Origin: Chlorogloeopsis fritschii
GTDB taxonomy: Bacteria; Cyanobacteriota; Cyanobacteriia; Cyanobacteriales; Nostocaceae
Strand: one strand, 5' to 3'
Assembly (NCBI RefSeq): GCF_043099315.1
Contig: NZ_CP170746.1
DNA: 64,000 nt
Shown here: piece after piece, positions 1 to 7,047 of the stretch
How the letters are laid out: each line of letters starts with the position of its first letter
Numbering within the stretch: the first letter of the stretch is position 1
Notes under the pieces: generated by a model
What the model was told of the DNA's origin: nothing
What the model saw: the letters and a program-made list of their open reading frames with translations, nothing else
Databases searched by the model: none
Program-made: the position numbers and the translations under genes

Positions 1-708
1 TAAGAAATTATTGAAGGTATTGAAAAAAATCAGTGCAAAAAGTCCAGGAACGAGATGTATGACTCGAATCGTGCCACGAATATCAATATGGTTCGTGTGA
101 GCTTCAGTATGAATGATTTTCTGTTCCGAAATGGGTACTGTCCATAAATGCACGATCGCGAGAATAGTCAGTCCAATTGAGAAAACAAGCATCCAAAATA
201 CGCCAAGAAAACCGATTACTAAACCGCTAAAAGTGGAAGCAACAAGAAATCCTACGCCATTGATCGTGCCAACCAGACCATTTGCTTTATCTCGTTTTGG
301 TTCGGGAATTACAATCGTTACGAGTGTTGAAAGTGCGATCGTCCGTAAATTGCCAGCGATCGCACCAAGAAGTGCGAGGATGATGAATACCCAAAGAATG
401 ATACTAGAAGTATCAGTAAAAACTGATGGTGGAGTAGAAACAAAAATAATATATGCAAGTAAGTATAAAACGAGAGAACAGATACTTGAAAGCATCATAG
501 CTGTCTTCTTTTTATACCTATCCACCACAGATCCGAGAAAAAATCCAGAAATGGCGACTGTCACGAGATATACGCCCGCCATAATTGAGGTAGCAAGCAC
601 TGACTTGGTTTGAAGATACACCCAAAACGTGACGGCAAACCACACAAATGTATTAGTCAGCGAAGCCACAAGTGAGTTGGCTAAAACGGCATAAAAAAGT
701 TTTGTCAT
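1..708 (-). CDS. MFS transporter, N-terminal 236 residues (cut by window edge)
   Basis: Reading the minus strand from the ATG at 708 gives an uninterrupted frame that leaves the window at base 1. The product starts MTKLFYAVLANS and has at least six hydrophobic segments. The loop between the second and third contains GSVVDRYKKK, which matches the conserved MFS motif A region (G-x-x-x-D-R-x-x-R/K). This fits a drug- or solute-exporting MFS permease of the inner membrane (DHA3-like). The C-terminal half lies outside the window, so the substrate class cannot be judged. No clear Shine-Dalgarno sequence is seen. The family call is firm; the substrate is unknown. Confidence 0.8.
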   Translation of the reverse strand, partial: MTKLFYAVLANSLVASLTNTFVWFAVTFWVYLQTKSVLATSIMAGVYLVTVAISGFFLGSVVDRYKKKTAMMLSSICSLVLYLLAYIIFVSTPPSVFTDTSSIILWVFIILALLGAIAGNLRTIALSTLVTIVIPEPKRDKANGLVGTINGVGFLVASTFSGLVIGFLGVFWMLVFSIGLTILAIVHLWTVPISEQKIIHTEAHTNHIDIRGTIRVIHLVPGLFALIFFNTFNNFL

Positions 709-1442
709 ACGTTGTATATCTCAAATCCGGCAATTTTAGCGATCGGTGCGACTACGTGAAAATTTATGCAAAAATGCCATTAATGCCGGAACAGCAGTCG
801 GAGTCAGGATTGTAGAGAATGCCAAGCACAATTTCTAGCTCAAAAAACTTAGAACATCGTGTTTCTCCTTTTGCCATAGCCTTCTTAGGGTAGCGACCAC
901 GATTTCTATCTGCTTCACCCAACCGACTCACCCGATCAGGTGAAGTTTTAATTAATTCACATTTCACAGCAAACTATTAAATCAAACATAACCTCACTCC
1001 TCTAAACTGCGCGATCGCATAGGTGGCATCACTGGTTTCATGCGCCCATGCTCTGAATTTGGGCTTCTAGGCCTTTTTGCCTGTACCAAGGGCAGGGCGC
1101 TCATCTGACACCAAAGCAGAACACTTGTTGCTTAATCATCGAGTTTTTTTATTATACTACGCTAAATTACATTTGTAGTCTAAAAATTCAATAATACTCG
1201 AAGAACTTAATCGACGGCTGATTTTATCAGTGTTTTCAGTAGTATCCGTACCCACGCCGCATTCAGTATGGGTAGTCTTTGCCACGCTCGGTTTAGATAT
1301 TTGCAGAATTCACTCATGATATCCATATCTCGATAGACACTCTACCTTCATGAAACTTTACTCAAAAACTGAAGTCACGCGCTAAAATGAAGTCATTTCA
1401 ACTACGTCTAAGTAGCTTGGCTGGATAAGGAGGCTGTGAGTT
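709..1442. other. Intergenic region between MFS gene and AraC gene
   Basis: No convincing gene is seen. A 67-codon minus-strand frame at 764-967 has no recognisable motif or ribosome site and is not called. The region holds one HIP1 site and AT-rich stretches. The last 60 bases contain the leader of the AraC-type gene, ending in AAGGAGG. Confidence 0.4.
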
Positions 1443-2336
1443 ATGGTGACAAACGAGGCTCTGAGGGTTAATCTGGCTGGAGAAGACGGTCTTTCAATTT
1501 ACCCAAACAAAGCACTCCTGTCTAATAATTCAACAGATTGGGGTGGACTCTACCTGCAATATCACCGCCAACCGCCCCCTGAAATGCTTGAAAATTTTTG
1601 TCCACAGCATCGCCTGATCGTTCACGATCGCACCTCGCGATCGCCCATCGTTGAAACCTTTGAAGGACTCAACCAGTTGTATCCGATGAGCCAGGGCACG
1701 GTGAGAGTGTTACCCGCGAATGCTCGAACCCAAGCGTATTGGCAGACAGAGCATCAGTTTATAGTGCTGGCATTTGAACCAGAGTTATTGGCACAGCACA
1801 TGGCCCAGACAACCGATGTCAGCGATGTAGAACTGCTTCCTATCATCAATCTTTGCGATCCGCTGATTCACAGCATGGGGTTAGCGCTGAAAGCAGAATT
1901 GGAGTCCGGTGGAATTGGCGGGCGTTTGTATGTTGATGCCATGACAACTGCATTGATGGCGCATCTGTTGCGGCATTATTCTGCTCATAAATATTCGCTG
2001 TCCCCAATTGTTAGTGGTTTACCTAGACACACACTGCGGCAAGTGGTGGACTATATCCACGAACATCTGGATCAAGATTTGACATTGGCGACACTAGCGG
2101 CGATCGCTCGCATGAGTCAGAGTTATTTTTCCCGGTTGTTCAAACAATCCACAAAGTTGTCACCCCATCAGTATGTGATTCAATGTCGCGTTGATCGCGC
2201 CAAGCAGTTGTTGCGACAGGGCGAATTTAGTATTGCAGAAATTGCTTATTCTTTGGGGTTTACTCATCAAAGCCACTTGAGCCATCACTTCAAACGTCTG
2301 ACTGGCAGTAGTCCTAAAGCATTTCTCAACAAATAG
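1443..2336 (+). CDS. AraC-family transcriptional regulator
   Basis: The 297-residue protein ends in the double helix-turn-helix of the AraC/XylS family, roughly residues 195-295. The first helix-turn-helix region includes LATLAAIARMSQSYFSRLFK. The second includes the family signature IAEIAYSLGF followed by HLSHHFKRLTGSSPKAF. The N-terminal 190 residues are a probable effector-sensing domain that I cannot assign to a ligand. The start is well supported: AAGGAGG lies eight bases upstream of the ATG. The next genes on the same strand encode an XapX protein and a rubredoxin/metallo-beta-lactamase-like protein, so these are plausible targets. Family call firm; regulon inferred from position only. 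Confidence 0.92.
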   Translation: MVTNEALRVNLAGEDGLSIYPNKALLSNNSTDWGGLYLQYHRQPPPEMLENFCPQHRLIVHDRTSRSPIVETFEGLNQLYPMSQGTVRVLPANARTQAYWQTEHQFIVLAFEPELLAQHMAQTTDVSDVELLPIINLCDPLIHSMGLALKAELESGGIGGRLYVDAMTTALMAHLLRHYSAHKYSLSPIVSGLPRHTLRQVVDYIHEHLDQDLTLATLAAIARMSQSYFSRLFKQSTKLSPHQYVIQCRVDRAKQLLRQGEFSIAEIAYSLGFTHQSHLSHHFKRLTGSSPKAFLNK

Positions 2337-2478
2337 ATAAGAATTTGCTCAAAAGTACAAGAATATGCAAGACGCTGATTCTAGAGATTTTACATACTGA
2401 ACTCATCACTATTAGAAAGCAGATATTGCCTCTTACACAAAGATAGAAACCTGACACAAGGCGCAGAGGTATCAACTG

Positions 2479-2646
2479 ATGAAAGAATTCATGCTTTCCC
2501 TGGTAGCAGGCTGGATCGTTGGTGTTCTGTTTGGGTGGCTGAAACTGCCGTTACCTGCACCTCCTCTGATGGGATTCGTAGGAGCGCTGGGGATTCTATT
2601 TGGTGCTTGGTCGATCGAACAATTAAAACACTTTTTGCTTCGCTGA
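2479..2646 (+). CDS. XapX domain (DUF1427) small membrane protein
   Basis: A 55-residue frame begins MKEFMLSLVAGWIVG and has two hydrophobic segments separated by a Pro-rich turn (LPLPAPPL). This arrangement, with VGVLFGWLKLPLPAPP in the middle, is characteristic of the XapX/DUF1427 family of very small membrane proteins of unknown function. It ends 39 bases before the start of the rubredoxin/MBL gene on the same strand, so the two are probably co-transcribed, possibly under the AraC regulator upstream. No enzyme activity can be inferred. Confidence 0.8.
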   Translation: MKEFMLSLVAGWIVGVLFGWLKLPLPAPPLMGFVGALGILFGAWSIEQLKHFLLR

Positions 2647-2685
2647 TTTTAGAGTTTCAAATTTACACCTATGGAGGAATCTACT

Positions 2686-3417
2686 ATGTACTATAAGCAG
2701 TGGGTTTGCAAAGTTTGTGGCTATAACATGATTGGTGAGATGCCTGATGTCTGTCCGTTCTGCGGAGCACGCCACGATCGTTTTGTCACTTGGGATGAGG
2801 CAGAGCAGACTTATCGAGTCACACCGCATCGCGTCAATGAATATGTCACGCAGTTGTTATCTGTGCCTCGTCTTGGTTTTGAACATGCTGCTTATCGCAT
2901 TGAAACAGATGAAGGTGCCGTCTGGATTGATTGTCCATCAGCATTCAATCGCGACTTGGAGCCAGTAAAAGCGATTTACTTTACCCACAAGGATTTTATG
3001 GGTGCATCCAACCAGTATCGCGATCTCTGGGGTGCGAAAGTTTATCTGCACGTTCTTGATGCCGAACATCCGCTTGCCAGAAAATTTCCGGTCGATCAAA
3101 AATTTAACGGTGACTTCACCGAGCATGGCATCGAAGCTTTCCATATTGGTGGGCACACACCGGGCTTTACCATGTATATCTATGGCAAGGTATTGTTTAT
3201 TTGTGACTATGCATTCCCTCCAGGATCTAGGATGCGACTCAATCCTTTTGGATTGCAAGACGAGACGCGCGATCGCGCCGCACGGATACTAGAGATTATT
3301 TCTGAGCGATCGCTCCAGACTGTATGCGGATATAACTTTATCGCAGAATTTGATAGCTGGCGTGAGGATTTCAAGCAACTTCTCGATCGAGCTAGACAAA
3401 CAAGTAAGCTGCGTTAA
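2686..3417 (+). CDS. Rubredoxin-like zinc/iron ribbon fused to metallo-beta-lactamase fold protein
   Basis: Residues 8-26 carry C8-x2-C11 and C23-x2-C26, the metal knuckles of a rubredoxin-like domain. The remaining ~200 residues look like a metallo-beta-lactamase fold: a GGHTPG turn, a CDYAF strand end, and an AIYFTHKDFMG segment. The usual HxHxDH metal motif is reduced to THKDF, so the di-metal site is not canonical and hydrolase activity is doubtful. I chose the ATG at 2686 rather than the one at 2671, because GGAGGA lies at the right distance upstream of the former. The gene sits just after the XapX gene. An electron-transfer or redox-stress role is possible but inferred. Confidence 0.78.
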   Translation: MYYKQWVCKVCGYNMIGEMPDVCPFCGARHDRFVTWDEAEQTYRVTPHRVNEYVTQLLSVPRLGFEHAAYRIETDEGAVWIDCPSAFNRDLEPVKAIYFTHKDFMGASNQYRDLWGAKVYLHVLDAEHPLARKFPVDQKFNGDFTEHGIEAFHIGGHTPGFTMYIYGKVLFICDYAFPPGSRMRLNPFGLQDETRDRAARILEIISERSLQTVCGYNFIAEFDSWREDFKQLLDRARQTSKLR

Positions 3418-3535
3418 ATATTTAGCGATCGCATTCTTCTCACTAGCGCTTAGGTTTTTAAATCGAGCGATCGCTTCCTAGATAGTTTTCACCTCTTGTT
3501 CTTTGAGCAAGAGGTAGTATCTATATGTGAGCAGT

Positions 3536-3871
3536 TCAAATAAATTCAACACGCCCACGCATTTCTTCCACATCTAACCACTCCCAAATTAAAATCAAGC
3601 TGCGTATGATCTCACCAATTGAGCGACTACCCTGACTACAGTAGACAATGCCAGCATGAGTAACACCTGCTTGATGGAAGCGGAGAAAATCTGCATCTTG
3701 AGTGAAAATTACTCTACTCTCAGCCAGTGTAAACGCTAGTTGTTGTTCATCTGAGACAGATATTAATCCTTGTTCTGGGGTGGTTGTAACATCAATACCA
3801 CGACGGCGTAATCCGTCTGCAATGACGTTACTAACATTTTCATCTAGGTGAAATCTAATCTTCCCGGACAT
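3536..3871 (-). CDS. DUF5615 PIN-like toxin of a DUF433/DUF5615 pair
   Basis: The 111-residue product begins with IRFHLDENVSNVIADGLRRRG, the N-terminal DENV motif of the DUF5615 PIN-like family, and contains the second acidic motif IFTQDADFLR. These acidic residues are those expected for a PIN-type ribonuclease. Its 5' end overlaps the DUF433 gene by 17 bases, the usual organisation of this toxin-antitoxin type. The family call rests on motifs; toxicity is inferred from family knowledge. Confidence 0.85.
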   Translation of the reverse strand: MSGKIRFHLDENVSNVIADGLRRRGIDVTTTPEQGLISVSDEQQLAFTLAESRVIFTQDADFLRFHQAGVTHAGIVYCSQGSRSIGEIIRSLILIWEWLDVEEMRGRVEFI

Positions 3872-4175
3872 CTCGATTGCCTAGTTTTTGCAACAAAAGC
3901 GAATGAGTTTGCGCCTGCAACTGTTTAGCAAACTCTTCATCTTCTAGAATTTGTTGCCTTATTTCCTCAAGATGATCGTGATAATATGCCAACGCCGCAT
4001 ACACATCAGCCAAGGTGATGCTGGGATACTGCGATACTATCTCATCTGGTGAAAATCCCAGTCGTTCGTGCCAGATGGCAATATCCTGCACTCGAATCCG
4101 ATGTCCAGCAATACGCGGTTTACCACTACATACACCAGGCGTGATTTCGATGTGTTCAGAAATAACTGACTCCAT
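3855..4175 (-). CDS. DUF433 antitoxin partner
   Basis: The 106-residue protein contains GVCSGKPRIAGHRIRVQDI, the hallmark of DUF433, followed by a region rich in acidic and helical residues including YPSITLADVYAALAYY. DUF433 proteins are small helix-turn-helix-like proteins usually found directly upstream of a DUF5615 PIN-like toxin, as here. The two genes overlap by 17 bases, suggesting translational coupling. DNA binding and autoregulation are expected for the family but not shown by the sequence. Confidence 0.87.
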   Translation of the reverse strand: MESVISEHIEITPGVCSGKPRIAGHRIRVQDIAIWHERLGFSPDEIVSQYPSITLADVYAALAYYHDHLEEIRQQILEDEEFAKQLQAQTHSLLLQKLGNRDVRED

Positions 4176-4279
4176 AAATAAACCCGCCTTTTAGCCACGA
4201 CGCTTTACAAATACTCCTATTATGGCTTTTTTGGGGTGTTTATAAGGGTCGTGTGATTGAAAATTACTCCATATTCTAC

Positions 4280-4498
4280 TCACACAACCACCAGAAACGT
4301 TTCAAACTTCTCTTCTGGAACAGGTAAGCCATCCTCCTCCAAAGCTGCAACGTAGCCTGAAATTGCCTCCCTGATATTTGAAAGAGCTTCCTCCTTTGTC
4401 CTACCTTGGCTGATACATCCCTTAAGGCTTGGGCACCCCACCACCCAATAGCCATCTTCGTCTTTGTAGAGAATTACTTGCCTCATCCTCTGGTTCAT
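4280..4498 (-). CDS. HicB-family antitoxin, apparently without HicA
   Basis: The 72-residue protein shows the HicB core: VILYKDEDGYWVVGCPSLKG, then CISQGRTKEEALSNIREAI. This partial RNase-H-like fold binds and neutralises HicA toxins in complete systems. No HicA-like frame with the dsRBD-type GSH...H motif lies next to it on either side, so this looks like an orphan or solitary HicB regulator. An alternative ATG lies four codons downstream, behind AGAGG. The gene sits immediately left of the attC-like array, and I cannot tell whether it was once a cassette. Confidence 0.82.
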   Translation of the reverse strand: MNQRMRQVILYKDEDGYWVVGCPSLKGCISQGRTKEEALSNIREAISGYVAALEEDGLPVPEEKFETFLVVV

Positions 4499-4606
4499 GC
4501 TGACAAACTATGCACAATTACTTTTAATTCTAGTTACAAAAAAATTTCTAATGAGAGCAAAGCCGATTCCTTAGCCATGCACTATTTTTCTGTTGTGTTG
4601 TCTTCA

Positions 4607-4690
4607 GTCTAACGGTTGAACTCAGCGGACGGGGATAATCTTTGCAACTCAACCATACTAAAACGTTCTGGTGCAGCGCGATTGTTAGAT
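4607..4690 (-). other. attC-like site 1 (degenerate arms)
   Basis: On the minus strand the site opens with ATCTAAC (R'' type, RYYYAAC) and closes with GTTAGAC (R' type), 84 bp apart. The right arm CCGTCCGCTGAGTTCAAC resembles the right arms of the other sites here. The left arm does not pair well with it, so the site may be a mosaic or decayed. It follows the SDR gene in the orientation expected for an integron cassette. Confidence 0.55.
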
Positions 4691-4732
4691 TTCAGCATTT
4701 AGCATCTATGCCTGCTTGACAATGCTAATCGA

Positions 4733-5455
4733 TTAATCCTTCTGTTGCATATTAATTTCTCCGATGTTCACCGCATTTGAAAGCTTTAGAATCCACTCAA
4801 TTGCAGAAATGATATCTGTAAGAGGGATCGGAACTTGCTGCTCAAATCTACCTTCTTCAATATCTGCCATTACTTCTTCTGTAGCGACATTTCCAGGGTT
4901 AATAACTGTAACACCAATCTTGTAATCACGTAGAGCTATCTTTAAAGCTTGTGCTGCGCCTCGCAATCCGAATTTTGATGCTGTATTAGCTACCTCGATC
5001 GATGCAGCATTATCTAGACCAGATAATGAGCCGATAAATATAGCTCTTGGATTATTCGATCTAACAAGATTTTTGGTGAGTTGTTTAGTTAGTTCAATAG
5101 GAGCAATTGTATTTACAGCTATCACATAACGAGTTTCTCGATCAGGACTTTGTATGAAGTTGTATCGCTCCGTAAACGCACCTTCTTCCCACACTCCACC
5201 CATAAATAACAGTGCATCCAAGCGAGATTCACCAACACTATCAATAACTGATCGTATCCCTTCTGCTGTGGAAATATCTGCTTGAATCCACTCTCCTGCA
5301 ACAGGCTGGCTCCTTGAAACAGAAAGCACATACTCACCTTTTTGAGCAAAATGTTGAGCAACAGCTGCACCAATGCCTCGACTGGCTCCTACAACAAGAA
5401 TTTGCTTTTTCTCTAATTCCATTTCGATATTTCGTAATGATGCTTTGATTGACAT
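4733..5455 (-). CDS. Short-chain dehydrogenase/reductase family protein with altered catalytic Tyr
   Basis: The 240-residue protein has the SDR nucleotide-binding motif VVGASRGIGAAV near its N-terminus, the NTIAP (N-x-A-G-like) strand motif and the Ser-bearing segment IFIGSLSG. The catalytic YxxxK motif reads NTASK: the Lys is present but Tyr is replaced by Asn (codon AAT, one base from TAT). This would be expected to impair oxidoreductase chemistry, unless the protein works as a binding or regulatory SDR. The first ATG (5455) directly abuts an attC-like R' box; a second ATG eleven codons in (5422) is an alternative start. Cassette-borne by position. Confidence 0.83.
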   Translation of the reverse strand: MSIKASLRNIEMELEKKQILVVGASRGIGAAVAQHFAQKGEYVLSVSRSQPVAGEWIQADISTAEGIRSVIDSVGESRLDALLFMGGVWEEGAFTERYNFIQSPDRETRYVIAVNTIAPIELTKQLTKNLVRSNNPRAIFIGSLSGLDNAASIEVANTASKFGLRGAAQALKIALRDYKIGVTVINPGNVATEEVMADIEEGRFEQQVPIPLTDIISAIEWILKLSNAVNIGEINMQQKD

Positions 5456-5543
5456 CTAACGGCATAGTTGAGCGGCAACCGACCAACGTGAAACGAAGAA
5501 GAAGGCTTTGTTCGCTGCTCCAACTTCAATGATCGGGTTTAGT
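5454..5543 (-). other. attC-like site 2
   Basis: Minus-strand boxes are ACTAAAC (one mismatch to RYYYAAC) and GTTAGAT, 90 bp apart. The arms pair as AGTTGGAGCAGC with GCCGCTCAACT, leaving one extra G in the left arm, the extrahelical base typical of attC. The left box lies inside the truncated GNAT reading frame. Confidence 0.6.
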
Positions 5544-5599
5544 ATGGCTAAAATCGCTTCAGCGTCATCGAGTTGAGCGTCTCGAATTAGCAGATCCAC
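5456..5599 (-). pseudogene. Truncated GNAT acetyltransferase, N-terminal fragment in a cassette
   Basis: A perfect AAGGAGGTGAT ribosome-binding site precedes a GTG start at 5599. The first ~25 residues, beginning VDLLIRDAQLDDAEAILAIL and continuing NPII, match the N-terminus of GNAT acetyltransferases. After that the frame runs through attC-like site 2 and stops at 5456, giving only 47 residues. The rest of the acetyltransferase, including the acetyl-CoA loop, is missing. This is best explained by a deletion joining the gene start to the attC site. It is probably non-functional. Confidence 0.7.
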
Positions 5600-5697
5600 T
5601 CAATCACCTCCTTGATTAAGAAAGCTTCCTTCGTCAGGAAATATGCTAAACCAAAAATCCTAAACCTTATAATATAACACCCCTAAAACGGAGATCT

Positions 5698-5784
5698 GTC
5701 TAACGTTTCGGGTCAGCGGTTGCTGAGACCTTTGCATCCTACCCAAGCGGCTTTGGTCAATCCGCTGCACCCGAATTGTTAGGT
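5698..5784 (-). other. attC-like site 3 (well conserved)
   Basis: Read on the minus strand, ACCTAAC and GTTAGAC boxes are 87 bp apart. The inner arms CGGGTGCAGCGG and CCGCTGACCCG are complementary except for a single extra G in the left arm, the standard extrahelical base that sets attC polarity. The site follows the VOC gene on the same strand, as expected for a cassette. Confidence 0.8.
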
Positions 5785-5815
5785 GGCGCGTCAGTCTATC
5801 TCTACCATTGCCCAG

Positions 5816-6247
5816 TCAGACTCGCTTCAAAAGGGCTCCGGCAGGGACGCCCGGCTTCACCCAGACCACTTCGTGGCAACCTCCATCCGGGTCAGCAAAT
5901 CCGAAACTTAGTAACGAGCCCATATCAGTCACCACACCATTGCCCGCACCCTCTGTGACGACACGCCGACGTAGTTCACGGAACGCCTCCTCGCTTGCCG
6001 CATTGAGCGCGAAATGGTCTAGTCGCCCGCGTTGAAACATCGGCTGAGGGTCTGGTGGCTCGACGCCGGTAACCTGGAATGGGTGCAAGACTGTATGGGG
6101 GCCGACCTCAATGAAGGTGTGGCGCAGACCATCTTCCTCCAAGTCAACAGTTACCCTTGCCTCAAAGACACGTTCGTAAAATGCGATCAGCCGATCCATA
6201 TCAGCGGTGATAAACGTCAAGTGTTGGATATCGTTGAGCAGTTTCAT
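5816..6247 (-). CDS. VOC-family (glyoxalase/bleomycin resistance-type) protein
   Basis: The 143-residue protein has the two beta-alpha-beta modules of the vicinal oxygen chelate fold: HLTFITADMDRLIAFYERVF at the start, and LDHFALNAASEEAFRELRRR then FADPDGGCHEVVWVKPG in the second half. His, His and Glu positions compatible with metal binding are visible, but the substrate cannot be inferred. The ATG at 6247 is chosen because GGAGG lies five bases upstream; GTG at 6253 is less likely. The gene's base composition is more GC-rich than its neighbours and it lies between two attC-like sites, so it is probably an acquired integron cassette. Confidence 0.87.
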   Translation of the reverse strand: MKLLNDIQHLTFITADMDRLIAFYERVFEARVTVDLEEDGLRHTFIEVGPHTVLHPFQVTGVEPPDPQPMFQRGRLDHFALNAASEEAFRELRRRVVTEGAGNGVVTDMGSLLSFGFADPDGGCHEVVWVKPGVPAGALLKRV

Positions 6248-6360
6248 GTGCACCTCCAGTTAGATGACTTGTTTCAGCTTTCTTGCTGTTCATCTTCTCC
6301 CGATTTACTGTATTAATTAACGCACAATGAGCTATCTTATAATTTTCGCCACAAAAAATC

Positions 6361-6446
6361 ATCTAACGGCAAAATGCAGCGGTTGCAGATAACCTCGAAC
6401 TTAGCACAGGCGGCGTTCGTCAATCCGCTGCACTGCCGTGTTAGCT
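6361..6446 (-). other. attC-like site 4
   Basis: Minus-strand boxes AGCTAAC and GTTAGAT are 86 bp apart. The inner arms GTGCAGCGG and CCGCTGCAT pair, and the central region resembles attC-like site 3. It lies directly upstream of the VOC gene and ends the HIP1-rich segment to its right. Confidence 0.7.
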
Positions 6447-6710
6447 GGATGCCGCCACCGATCGCCTCCATGTATCTTAACTATCCCTCTCAACCGATCG
6501 CTCTCATTCACGCTGTCATCTCCGATCGCTCAATGGACACTGCGGTTCTGCCGATCGCTCCACCCACTGTCTCAACTGATCGCTTCTGGGACTTGGCGGT
6601 TTAGGTCGATCGCCTCATTGACGTGCCTCAGCCGATCGCTCAATGAACTTCTCGGTTCAGGTCGATCGCCTCATCTGCGAGTGCAAGAGTTGTGTGCGGA
6701 GCCAGCTAAC
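6440..6710. repeat. HIP1-rich non-coding segment bounded by an inverted repeat
   Basis: GTTAGCTGG at 6440-6448 is matched by its complement CCAGCTAAC at 6702-6710. Between them, GATCGC-containing blocks recur about every 25-40 bases, including near-identical pairs built on GTCGATCGCCTCAT and GCCGATCGCTCAATG. No gene is seen. It may be a non-coding integron cassette whose outer box is the copy at 6704-6710. Confidence 0.55.
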
Positions 6711-6722
6711 TATTAATTATGC

Positions 6723-6998
6723 GGAAACTTTCCGTATATCACACTAAGCAACTTAGGTAGAGAAAGGATTACGAGCATATTATTAATAATATCAAGAAAT
6801 TTTCTGGATATCGTCAATATTCAACTATATATACAGAATTTTTCCGTATAACCACCTTATTTAGGTTGGATATCTAGAAATTTTCACCGATATTATCTTT
6901 ATCAGATCATAGATGGAAAAATTCGTATATTCACCTGATTTTGTACGTAAATACAGGTTTTTCAGTATATTAATTGCTGATATCCAGAATTTTTCTGG
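6723..6998. repeat. Seven imperfect palindromes at ~40-bp spacing
   Basis: AT-rich palindromes of the type CCAGAATTTTTCTGG or TATACAGAATTTTTCCG are centred near 6728, 6800, 6840, 6881, 6920, 6959 and 6991. Five successive spacings are 40, 41, 39, 39 and 32 bases. The sequence between centres is not conserved. It lies downstream of metH and holds no gene. Confidence 0.6.
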
Positions 6999-7047
6999 TA
7001 TTTCATCCTAAATTCCCCCTCTCTGTTTGCAAAGAGGGGTTAAGAGA

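Noticed and set aside
113..613. Open plus-strand frame of 166 codons
   Set aside because: It is the reverse of a well-supported MFS transporter frame on the minus strand (708 to 1); its composition is not protein-like.
764..967. Minus-strand 67-codon frame
   Set aside because: No ribosome site, family or codon pattern supports it.
6723..6998. CRISPR array or iteron origin
   Set aside because: The palindromes are too divergent for CRISPR repeats, and no replication gene is near.
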